Positions 43,040 to 54,800 of a stretch of 64,000 bases of DNA are shown piece after piece. Position 1 is the first letter of the stretch. Every line of letters begins with the position of its first letter. The notes under the pieces are model-generated. The model had not been told where the DNA came from. It was given only the letters and a program-made list of their open reading frames with translations, and made no database searches. The stretch comes from Trichostrongylus colubriformis. Its lineage: Eukaryota; Nematoda; Chromadorea; Rhabditida; Trichostrongylidae. The translations under genes and the position numbers were made by a program. The stretch lies in NCBI GenBank assembly GCA_963978905.1, contig OZ022260.1:6933725-6997724 (forward strand). Direction: 5' to 3'.

Positions 43040-44700
43040 TGGAGGTACTGCTGTAAATCTATGACTGTTACTACTATATTTTCAGTAAAATATCAGTTTC
43101 ACGATATAGTGAGCATATTTATGTACGAGTAGTAGGGAGAAATATGGGCAGTTCAACTTATTTGGTTTCCCAGCTTATTTTATTTTTGAGTTGCAGTAGC
43201 TACTTATTTCATCCTTTTTTTTGCTTTGATTATATGCACTCAGAGCAGTTGAACATGTTCCCAGTATTTGGATCGTCAATGCTTATTTTCTTTTTTCGCA
43301 TGTTATAATATATGCAGTGTGTAGCATAAGATGAATGAAGTTTCTTCTGTGGAGAGTAAGATACGAAAAACGTTAATGGTATGTGAATAGAGTGCACCAT
43401 GCGTTCCTTCTTTCCAAATCCAAATCAATGTACACAACATGGAAATGTGGATTGGTTAAGGGTCAGTTTAAATTGAGTGGTCTGCATCTCTGCCAAATTG
43501 GCGAGAGCACAGACAGATGAAGGGTAAAGGCCGATTCAGCCCTAGCCCAAGTCTAGGATGAAGGGGTATCCAGGTGAGTCATTTGGATAGGGCACATACG
43601 AGAGCACAAAAATAGATGGCATTTTCGTGTCGGTTTTAAATTCACTTTAAGATCTCTGTAGGCCAAATAAATTATCGTCATTGCTGTGCGTTATTTTGAT
43701 TTGTTCACTCTGAATCGCCCCTGAAGTTACAACTACACTAGCTGCCATGGATGTTCTTTCGTTTTGAGAGGCTTGCGACGGGATTGTGAGAAGAAAAGCA
43801 GATTGCAGCCCGCAGCTCGTCATTTTACATTTAATAGCATCGGTTGCCTGAAGAGTAATGGTATTTGGCACGAACATCAATCGATAGCCTTCATGGTTCC
43901 ACATCAGCTCTTTTTGCATGTGCAATTGCTTTGAATTGGCAGTTGCTGTGAGCAAGATGATTGGTTTCATAGGGGAATGAATAAGCGTATGTATCAATGG
44001 TGTTAAAAGGGTGTTTCGTCATTCTGTGACAGGGCCACTTCGCTTTCGAAATGATCCTGCGATGGCAATCAGACTTTTCCTGGTCACATGCACGATGAGG
44101 CATTCATTACAGGGAGGTTTCAATGACCAGCTAGGTGGCACCCCTTCCTTTTAAATGTCACCTCGTTCATACACCCAGTGAGGTCTCTAGTGCTACGAGA
44201 CACTTAAAGTAAGGAGACACAGGCGGACAGCGTGGCTGATCGTATTGGGACCCGAAAACAGAGTACATCATTATTTACCCACTTTAGTAGATGCTGCCTC
44301 AAATCAACGTGCTGTCACTTATGTGTGTGCGACATGACACTCCAAATGGGTTAGCTCAATGAAGCAAACGGTGGTAAGGCCCCGCGTTTGCGGAAAATTC
44401 ACAAAGGAGATAGCAAGGCATTCGCCGCGCGGGGTGATGCATATCGCGTGGCGCGGTGACTCATTTCGTGTGTCTTGTCGCACATTTTGCACCGGTATAG
44501 GATATACGTGTTCTCAATGGAACATAAGAACAAAATATGCATGTTACACCAGCCGCGTCAAAAAATCTACGTACTGACAGCTAACTTCCGCTGCTACGCA
44601 GTCGGCTTTGGCTGCAACGTTTAGAGGTAAGTTATTCATAAATGATAAGCGCTGGCATGCAATCGATCAGCAACTTGGGCCACCGGCTGTAAATCCGTTG
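43040..44700 (-). other. Mostly gene-free stretch with one ORF
   Basis: The minus ORF 43997-43647 (116 codons from ATG) has even, protein-like composition without repeats. An overlapping frame upstream (44103-43891) also looks protein-like, as if one reading frame were broken once. I recognise no family and found no splice partners. It could be a decayed gene or transposon piece. Confidence 0.25.
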
Positions 44701-44703
44701 ATA

Positions 44704-45110
44704 GAATCGTGCACGAAAAATGAGTTTCACTATTACCCATATATATGTTGTATTCGCTTAATGAGAGTAGAATCCGGCTAAGATACAGCTCCTCAAAGTG
44801 GCCGACGTTGGGACGGGGCCTCAGAGTAAGTACACGCCCCGTCGTCCTACGAGGTCGGAGACGCGTAGTGGGGAGGAAAGTTACGAAAGCAGTCCCATTC
44901 TCCGTCTCCATACGCTGCGGACGACGAGGCGAGGCACCTACTCGGAGCCTCCGCCCCCACCCCCCCCCCCCCTTTTGTCCGCCACTTTGAGGAGCTGTAT
45001 ATTAGCTAGATCTCACTTTTTCGCGTGAAACTTTGCAAGCGGCCCTTATTTAGCAAATACAACATAAACATATGGGTAACAGAGAAGCTCATTTTTCCGT
45101 GTACGATTCC
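44704..45110. mobile_element. Group 5 foldback element, copy 2
   Basis: Outer arms GAATCGTGCACGAAAAATGAG and CTCATTTTTCCGTGTACGATTC; inner arms ATACAGCTCCTCAAAGTGGC and GCCACTTTGAGGAGCTGTAT. A 13-C run sits at 44960-44972. ORFs on both strands here are artefacts. Confidence 0.8.
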
Positions 45111-45654
45111 TCTGACAATGAGATTACGGGCATTAAGTTCTGTTCTGAGCTGCCAGATTAAGACAAGAGCAGGTCTTTGTAATTCCAATCATGACTGATT
45201 CAAGCTACAAAATCTACTTTTCTCGGGAACATCCACGCACACAAGTACGCGACTTTCTAATTTTGCGTATCTCTAGCAGAAGATTTGTGAGAGCGAAAAT
45301 TGGACTTATAGTCACACCTCTCAAAATGTTGATAAATCGAGATGAGCATGGTAGGACCGTTCAAAAAGTGGTTGAAAAGTGGAAGAAGTGGCTTGTAATG
45401 ATTGAAAGGGGATCTATCGCAACATCAATAGCAAAATGCCTCGTTTATCTGATATCCACGTGATGATAACACTATGGAGATGCTATTGCCGTAATTTATT
45501 CTGATGGTTGCCGCATTTTCATCTTCATACGACGGCAGATGGTGGCGAAGTAACGACTGCAGTGAGTGGAGGTACGTCTAGTCAACAACATAGAAATTCT
45601 TCTGAAATTCTCTGCTTGGCGACAGCCACAACCTTTCATGGTGCTATTCTATAA

Positions 45655-46955
45655 GGCAGCGTTCATAGTTTTGGAAGTTGCGGAATTGTGGACTTGCGAA
45701 ATTTGCGGAAAACGATAAAGATACGTATCGATTTGGAGAATAGCGGGGTTTCCGCAACTGCGGGAAAGCAAAGTTGCAGAATCCGCGAAAAAAGCATCAG
45801 ATACGCATCGATTTCCATGGTATGAAGAGTCGAGAGGATTAGAGAAAGGAAAGAAATGAAAATTGCGGAGTTGTGGAATTTTGTATTTGTGGAATGCAGA
45901 ATCGTGGATTTTGCGGAATTGTAGAATCTGCGGAAAGTGATAAGAGACGTATCGACTGGGAGAATCCCGGAAGATGCGAAATGTGGAAATGAAGAATCGG
46001 GGAATTAGCGGAGTCGTGGAATCTGGGTAAAAGATACGTATTGATCGCTGTTCTACGAGGGCCGCATTCCCAAAGAATACTGTATAATTCTCAGTGCTAT
46101 GATAGTAAAGGGGCCATTATTTGTCTGACATCATTTCCGCATAAGACCAAGGAAATAAAAGGAATCCTCTTCTTTGCTATTAAGGAATAAATAAAAATAT
46201 GCATTCGAGTTGGCAAATTAAAGCAGATTTGCTCATTAATCTTCCAGATGTCCTCCTTCTCATTCTCAATGAAAAGTGAAGCTTTGTTCTCATTAGGATA
46301 GCATCTAATGTTCTCTCAGTTACATATACTTGAAGTGTAACACATCAAGGTCTGAAAGTAAGTGAGGCAAGTTTAGATAAAATGAAAAGTGAAGCTTTGT
46401 TGAAGACCAGGTACCTAAAGGTATGTAAAAATGTAGGGGGTTGCCAAGAAACACGCAGGCTGCACATTTTCAATTATAAGTCGTATAGGTAGTATGTACT
46501 TATGTATAACACGAGCAAATGATTCTTTGTTTAATGATAAAATCCACAAGAGCGGTGATCCAGAAAGTAAGTTCGACCGTTCGCGAATGGTAAGCTACGT
46601 GGAATGACGTGCGCCGCACACGTGTTCATTTCCGCAAATTCCACCATTCTGCAATTCCACAATTCTCCCTATCGATACATACATACATACAGTCCATTTC
46701 GGAGCGCCTGAAAGGGCGTGGCCTTCGGACTCAGGTGACTGGCGAGAGTGAAAGTGTGTGGCGGGGTGAGAGAGTTTGATACACTCTCATCCGAGTCCAT
46801 GGGCCGCGCCCTGTCAGCGCTCCGAAATGGACTGTATCTATTTTTCCTTTCTTAATTGCGCTCCGCAATCCCAATCGATACCTATCTAATGTTTTCCCAC
46901 AATTTCCATAATTCTGCAATTCCGCGAATTCCAAAAATATGAACGCTCCTAACGG
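45655..46955. mobile_element. Group 3 GCGGAATT-type foldback remains
   Basis: The left part begins GGCAGCGTTCATAGTTTTGGAA and the right part ends CGAATTCCAAAAATATGAACGCTCC. Both are strings of TTGCGGAATT words with GATACGTATCGAT at 45720 and a variant at 46033. They may be two arms of one 1.3-kb element or two solo remnants, since the middle (46080-46615) is unrelated AT-rich DNA. The right part is split by a group 4 MITE. Confidence 0.6.
46690..46834. mobile_element. Group 4 foldback MITE with TA flanks
   Basis: CAGTCCATTTCGGAGCGCC to GCGCTCCGAAATGGACTG between TA (46688-46689) and TA (46835-46836). CAGT tips with a TA duplication are typical of Tc1/mariner-type MITEs. It has inserted into group 3 DNA. 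Confidence 0.85.
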
Positions 46956-47399
46956 GAGGAGAGGAGGGGGGAGGGGGAGGGGACATTTGGCAGAATGCTG
47001 AACAATTTGACTTTCCAACCTTGTTAAACGTTGAACAATGACAAGCCTTTACATGACTAACGTGTCACTAACAGGGCCACAAATTCATTATATTATATGA
47101 AGAATCATTTTCTGAAGGTGTACATTCGATAGAATGTACCCCCCCCCCTCATTAGGATAGCACAATTACAGCTACTTCTGATGTATTTGATTGTAGATGA
47201 GCCATGAAGAGAATCAGGGTTCAGAGCTAATTTCAGATGTGGTTCCTGTTGTTTCCACTGCTGGCAGGTGCTGATAATATTACACGATGCGCAACAGGCA
47301 TCTTTGAGAAGCCTTACATGACTAGCCGTCTGAATCTGACGGTAAAAATGTTTAGAAGGGTATTCCACGCTTGTTACGAGGCGGGCACGCCCTCGATCT

Positions 47400-48030
47400 T
47401 TACTGGTTGAAAGGCTTTGGCAGGTGTTAGGCTCCGCCCGCTTACCGAACTGTGTGACTTGAACGATTCCGAAGCTTTTCCAGCAATGATAAAGGGTCTA
47501 CAAGCCCTATGTTGTGCCTTTGACTGTACATCACGAGGTACTCCTAAACACAAAAATCCAAATAACGAACGTGTCACCTGTCCTTTGCGCGATCGCCTCG
47601 CGGCTTTTGTGCTGGAGCATGTTATCTTCCGCGAGAAGGCTGGTCTCCCATGCCGTGTGGTCCTGCCCGTTGCGAAATCCTCGAGAAATGGCCATGGAGT
47701 AGTCCAAATTCGTGTCACGTTCAAAAAACGTAATACTCATTGTCCCGCGAGTTCCGGAACACCTTGGCGGATTAGGGTTTCAAGGCCTTCCCACGATGGA
47801 TAGCCGGACAATAGGCAGGAAATGGAAGATCAAAGCGGAGAACATACTACCTATCCTAGTGAGGGCAGGATCACACGTCGTTGGAGACTAGCGCACTTGC
47901 GCAAGATAACATGCTCTACCACAGAAGCCGCAACGCAACAGCGCAAGGAACAGATGTCACGTTGGACATTCAGGTCTCTCTCATTTACGCTCTACAATGC
48001 TTTCACGTGTCATACCACATTGTCAATGCA
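47400..48030. repeat. Inverted repeat of an unidentified element
   Basis: GATAACATGCTC.ACCACA.AAGCCGC with following GCG.AAGGA.CAG.TG.CACGTT is found at about 47900-47970 on + and at about 47560-47640 on -. Both arms read related short ORFs (for example 47374-47724 -, 47881-48153 +), probably transposon-derived. No domain is recognised. Confidence 0.55.
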
Positions 48031-48486
48031 CATTTGATAGATGAAGATCAATACGCGTGCGAGAAGTCGATACAATTTCAAAGTAAATGTGCAATTCAGA
48101 CTGTTGAAGCACCTCTAGTTACTAGTCACAATGTTGCGATTCGATTTTGGTAGAAGAGCATATTTGAAGAAATCGTTCGCAAAAAAAAATCCGTTGTTCC
48201 AATGCAGAAACCGAAAAACTGGAAGAACAGCGACTCGTTTAAATTCCCGCCGACCAACATTCGAACAGCCAGCCATGGGCAAGACGCAGTTCAAATTTTA
48301 GCGCCTAATAATGATTTGCTTCCCACCCTGCGTTCCTGACCACGTGACCGTCGCCTCCTTGTTCCCTCGCAGCTCCGGCTTCACCGACCGCCCTACCTCG
48401 TCGGAGTTGCTTGGGGAGCTGTATCTCAGCCGGATTCATGTATTTTCACGTGAAGCCTTGCGTACGCGCCGTATGCAACGTAGATG

Positions 48487-48650
48487 CAGTCCATTTCGCA
48501 GCGCTTGATCGGGCGGGCCCTACAGACTTGGGTGAGTGCATCAAACTCTCTCACCCCGCCATACACTCTCAATCTCGCCAGGAACTCTCACTCTCATCAC
48601 TTATTTGAGTCCGCAGGCCACGCCCAATCAAGCGCTGCGAAATGAGCTGT
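48487..48650. mobile_element. Group 4 foldback MITE, copy 3
   Basis: CAGTCCATTTCGCAGCGCTTG at the left and CAAGCGCTGCGAAATGAGCTG at the right. Orientation of the GAGTG-rich middle is opposite to the other copies. Confidence 0.8.
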
Positions 48651-48829
48651 GTATGGGTAACCAAATAATTTGAACGAATGCGAAGCATTCCTTTGAAATG
48701 GTTTGGAGCGCTGCATTCGCACCTCGGTTTTCCTAGAAAAAAATCTCGTGCTGTATTGATGAGAGGATAAGCAAATTGTTGTTAAAAAACGACTGGAAAT
48801 ATCTTTTTCGAAGCGTTCTTTTTTTTCAG

Positions 48830-51800
48830 GACTACCCCTATCCGGACCAAGCAGGAGTAGTGTGCTCTATGACATTTATTTATAAAACCAGATTCTGTGA
48901 AATAAAAAGAAGGAGAGCACAACCTGTTACGATCGTAGCACGCTATGCTCATCTTCCACGAACCATGGTAATTAATTCGAAAACCTTCTCAAGTGATGTT
49001 CTCCATGGTACAGCCACTCTGGCTCATATGCTAACCTAGTGAGGGCCGGGGGGCAATTAACAAAAAAAGTGCAACCTGGGAACTTGATTAGTTGAGGGCC
49101 TGCCAATCTTAGGCGTTTACCAGGTTGACATGTCAGGGATGCGGACGTCCAGCATCCTATGAAACGCCCTCCCTCATAAGGTCGCGTTCATACTTCACGT
49201 AGGCAGGGCGTGGTTGCCTTCGCAGACAGCGAAGTAGAGTGGCACGGGGGGAGATGTAGAGACAGGGCAGGCAACGAGAACGAGGGTGGAGAAAGCGGAG
49301 ACACAGAAATACGCATCCGCGCTTGACCGCCGGAACAGCAAAGTATGAACGGCGCCTCCATGCTCTTAAAATATCGTTTCTGTGCTCATGCAATCGATAT
49401 CCATCTATACATCTATGGACTGCTAAAGCGGTCTCAAAAAATTAAATTACGCAATAGTAAGGCAGCGTTTAGAGTTTCGAAACGCGCGCGCCTGCGTCTT
49501 AGGCGATCAGGCGGGAAGCAAGGATGCACACTGATCAAACGATTGATGGAAAGGATAGGATACGTCTTGACTAAGCAAGCTTCATATTTCGCGGTGGTGC
49601 AACCGGCTGCGGGGCATGGCTTCACAGACAGTGAGGCAGCGCGGACCGAGACGCAGAAACAGACGCAGCCACGACGCGCCGTCGGCACCGCAAAGTGTAA
49701 AGGCGGCCTTGGGTGATCAAGCGATTTGGCCGTCAGATGATTAGCGATTAGGAGGAAATATAGGATACTTAAAGACAGTGTTCGGGATAATTCGGTTGCA
49801 TCATTCATTCTAGTCTTTGATAATGACCGGTGGACGTTTCCACCACGAAAGCTGACACGTCAAGCACCATGTCATATCGATCAATACGGCTCTGGTACGA
49901 TACGATAAGTATCATTCAACTATCACAGTCATTACTCTACACCTCAATCATTCTTCGGCAAAGTGGACCCTAGGGGGCGGGCTGCCCTAACCCAGGCGGC
50001 TTGCCCTCATGAGGCCGCCTCCGACACAGCTCTTGGGACTCCTTCTGCGGAGGATTTCGCCGTACCTAGGCCTTTCAGACCCGTATGTTTACAGTTAATT
50101 ACTCTTTTTGAGATTCCTTATCACCCGCATTATCCCGAACACTGTCTTTAAGAATTAATTTAATGACACTCCTGATCGCCTAATTGCATGTTCTCCCGAT
50201 TACCTAATTGATTCCTATCTTTTGCCTCCCGTCTAATCGCCTGCGGAAATTGCGAACTCTGAACAATGCTTCGAAAAGGAATCTACTGGAACTACGAAAC
50301 ATATTACCAGTGCCATAGTTCTTCTATTCAGAAGGGAATGGCTGCGGCTTTCGAGTGCATCTAACTGCGGTTTTCAGACTTCTGATGATGAATTCGAAGA
50401 ATTCTGTGTCGTTGGTGAGCACTCGACCACATGCTTTTGCCTTGAACCCGGATGTAACACGAACGTCCCAAGAATTATGGTATGTTGGACTAGAATCAAC
50501 GAACTAAATAATAAAGTGGAGGCACAATAGCATGGCGCGTGGGGAAAATGAGCTGCTGCGGATTGGATGAATCTCCTCACATACAGTAGCGCTCAAAAGT
50601 CTTCGGCCAAAACTTTTTTGTCATAACTTTTTTTCTACTTGACCAAATTTGACAAAATTTTAATATGTGGTGCCTGAACCTATTGTCAACATTTCCTACT
50701 ACTTGAGCGCCGCTTGCCACTTTTCATGATTTTTTGCAAGAATTTACTACAAGACCACCCAAAAAAAAGTAAGAGGCTTGTTCAAGAAAAACGGCTTTCT
50801 ATACAAAAACAAAAAGAGCAAGCCTCAGAGAAGATTAATATTTTGTAGAAAGACCACGACTTTTGATGACAGCGGCACAGCGGGACGGCATAGCGATGGC
50901 ATGCCAAAATTAAAAAATTTCATTTAACTACGTAACCTACACCGTTGCGCGCCAAAATAGTATATTAAGAATGCAGTGTCTCCAAGTACAACATACTAAA
51001 ATTTCTCTTAAATCGGTGCAGTTGCAAAAAAATTACAAGTGAAAAAACCCAAGTGAAAGACCATTTCGCAGAAGACTTTTGAGCGCTACTGTATAAGGAG
51101 ACCATAGACCAATTCATCCACTCACCCTAACTCAACCCTTCTACGCTTAGGCAAAAACCCATGCGTCCAGTTGTTCTCAGCCGTAACGCTAACGCCCACA
51201 GTACCTGACTGCACAGTGCGTTGCACCTCCACCTCAATCGCAGAAGCACTCGCGGTCTTATACTAATGAGGAGGGGGGAAGGGAGTTTTTCTAGAATGCA
51301 CTATGTCATCAAGAAGTGATTCACATGAAACATGAAGCATTGATGGTAATCATTTTTAGAATACCCCCTATTGGGTGTGTGCACTTATGACAGAAAATTC
51401 GTTTCGCGTCGTCGTACTCGCGGCGCCATCAGCACTACTTGCGGAATCCATTGCTCTGGGAGCCCGGCAGAGCGTGGCTCCGTCATCTCTGCACCTCCAC
51501 CCATGTCACACTGCCTCCCGCACCCATGCCATCCTGCCTCCTCCACCATTGCCACCCTGCCTCGCTTGAAGGCTACCATACCCTGCCACTGTTACTCGCA
51601 GCCGCTGAGCCACTTGCCGCGAGCGGCCACGCGATTTTCCGTCATAACTGCACACAACCCCCCCCCCCTTCATTCGCCAACATGAGCCTGTCTGCACACT
51701 TTTACAGAGGGTATTACATCTTGTAGCATTGATATTATTAATTCTTCAGAACATTTTCAACGCAAACCTCAACCACAGAAAAGGCTGGACGGAACTTTAT

Positions 51801-54800
51801 CGAGAATACAACAAATTATTCGTGGAACCACAGGAAAGTGACGAGGAAACGCTTGCTGATTGCTTGTTCAATGAATTTCCCGTCAAATGGTCCGGTACGG
51901 CTCGCCTGTTCTCCTCAGAATCACACGTGTTCGGAGTATGGGCGGGGCGCGCGAATGTAAGGGCGGAGTGTCCGTGAGGGCGGGCAGCCAGCTACTGTGA
52001 GGCATATGCACGCCCGTAAAATGCACGTCAGTGTCTTACCATCAGTGTCTACCCGAACGCGAACGCTTCACCACACACCGACCGCTAATTTGCCTTCGAG
52101 CTGAAATAGGAGGAGAAAGTAAATCGTTGAATTCAACAAAGACGACCTGGCACTTCAAGAAATAGTCAGAACGTTCACAGAAAAGCAGGAGGAACTATGA
52201 GGGGGGAGGGGAAAGGCATTGCTCGACACTCCGTTTGGGATGAGCCACGTATTCTGCTTTCATCTTCAAAACTGCGGATGTATTTGAAGGCCCCGGGCCT
52301 ATGATGGGTCTATTGTAAGTGCACGGCTTTGCACTTGGCGTGCGGCGGGATGCGTGCGAACTAGGGATGCCGTACGTAGCTGAGTCCTGAAACGATTACC
52401 GCTGCGCTCTATGAGCCGAAGGTACGGGAACATTTCAGGACCCAACCAAATACGGCGCACCTACATAGCTCACGCGCATCGCGACGCACGCTGCGGTGCA
52501 ACATTCAGTCCTAATAATACAGACACAGCCTTTGCAACGAATTGGGGACAGCAGATGCCGGTGTGAACACCAAGGCACTCTCAGGAGCCGAGGAAAATGG
52601 CCACTTCAGTACGACACTCCCGTTCTATTGGGACCGGAATACGACCCAGTCCTTATTTACTTCTACAATACCAGTAACTGTTACCGGATTCTGTAGTTGC
52701 AGAGTGATTAATTGCTTAAAGCTAACCTCCGCAAGTATGACCCTCCTCCTTCTGTACGGTTGAAGACGATTCCCCGGCCAGGGAATCGTCGACTGCCGGT
52801 GTACCCTGGTGAACACGGAACTCGAAGGGAATATACAGAAGTCGTACCTGTAAAATATAAAACAACATTTACCGCCGCTCAGAACGTACATCAGGAAAAA
52901 GTAGACCAAAGTGGGGCGCCGAATCACGTATTCCGTGGGATCAAATCTAGAGCCAAATAAAATTCCCTTCCTCTGCAGCTACCAAACTCCCTCATGTTAG
53001 AAACTCTGGCTTGGGCGTCATAACATCCGCACATTCGAAGAGTCACATCACATTCAAATTTGACGGCAACCGGAGGCATGGCGCAATCCGTGAGAGTCTG
53101 TCGCGACTTTCGTGCGACTTCTTCACTGTTCTGGTCCCTGCACGGCCCCGACGTCATATCATACGCGCAGTCAATTCCTAAGGGCCGCATGCCAACTTGG
53201 ACCATCGCCAGAGTCCGCACTGGGGTCTCACCGCGCACAATACAGTAACCGCCGAACAACCGCCGCAATCCCATTGGCCTAATCGCAGAGGACTTGGTTG
53301 ACATTCTTCGCTCTGCACCGCACTGGACCGGACGGGATCGACTTCGTCTCGCCGCAGCTGCTCCCCGCGCAGCTGCCCTCTTATGCCTGCAGGAACAACG
53401 CACTCGACGAGGACGAGGACCATCGCAGGTAACTCCTGCCCCTCTGGCAGGACGTGACCGGTAGGGGCGCAGGCCCACGGCCACGTGCCTGACCATGGTC
53501 AGGAGGGCTTTGGAGTGCCAAGCCCCGTAGGTTAGGCAGGGCGTCGACCCTTAGGTCTAGGGCGTAGTTTAGGATGTTATGTTTTTTGTTGGTTGTTATT
53601 AACCTGTTAAATAACTCGCAGAAGTCCCCACATAAAGGAGTTTGGTTTTTTTCCTTTGTTTCTATGTGTGTCGATAGCACGTTCATCGTGCGGTTATTTC
53701 TCACACCCTTTGCATTTCACTGTTTTGCTCTTTCTGTCAGTGATTATTGATTGGTTGTTTGTTAACAAATAACATGAACACAAAGAACACATGGTACTAT
53801 CGATGTGGGAGTTGTAGTGGGTAGGATTCCGCGCTGTCGGTTGGGTCGGTTGGGTGTTCACGCAGGAGTATCTTCGCAGGAGTCGTCTTGGAATTCGGGG
53901 CACCTTGTCGGGTCAGGACCGCAGGGATCCGCATGGCAGGTGAGGTCGGAGCACAGGACCCGCGCAGCTGAATCTTAAAACCACGACGCAGGGGGCGCTC
54001 ACTCGTCTTGACTGCAGCTTGCCCCGTGAGTGGCCCCCTTCGCGTCGCGACAGAGTCCACCTACAGAGACCTAATTATGCCACGATTCGCATGAACTCTA
54101 ACGTACTATTCACAGAAGCAAAGAAGTCGAAATACATACATAAAACTTCAGAGGGTATCGACGACGAATCTGCTGCTGAGAAAAAACCCGAAGAGGAAGA
54201 GGAGGAAGAGGAGAAAGAGTTCGTGAATTTATTAAATTCCACTTTTTTCATTGGTTTTAAAAATCTAGGAGCACCTTTTCATCATATTTCTCTTATTTCG
54301 CTTTGAACCGCATTTCTGTCAGTTCCAAGACGAATTCTCCGATGTATGAGTGTGAATAAAACTCGGGAACAGATCCAGGGATAAAGATAGGTGGACCACA
54401 ATGAGCCCATCAGTGGCTGAGCACTCACTCGAGTTTGATCCTGCCCTTGAAGGCACATTCCAGGATTAATTATGAAATTAGAGGTGCCAAGGAATACGCC
54501 GACAAAGAAAAATCCGAAAGAAGTTTCCGAAAATGGCAAAAATAAGGCCTCCTGACATCTGCCCTTGGGCGAGATTACAACGTGAAAACGAGCTTTCGAT
54601 TAAGTTCCCGCTGAAAGGTATCACAAGGAATTCTGAAATTTACCCACTCCCTCATGCCAACGTCTCCTTTATCATTGGCATCTCTTCCTTATCTTATGTT
54701 ATCACACAAACGTAGGCCTCATTTGCCAGGTTTCCACCGTTGCACCGTCATTGACAGTAATAACGTGTGGGTTGAGGTGCTGGTTGGAGTCGAGCTTGCT

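Noticed and set aside
47417..47803. 128-codon plus ORF and 116-codon minus ORF
   Set aside because: Both lie in an inverted repeat whose arms give related ORFs on both strands, more likely transposon debris than a host gene.
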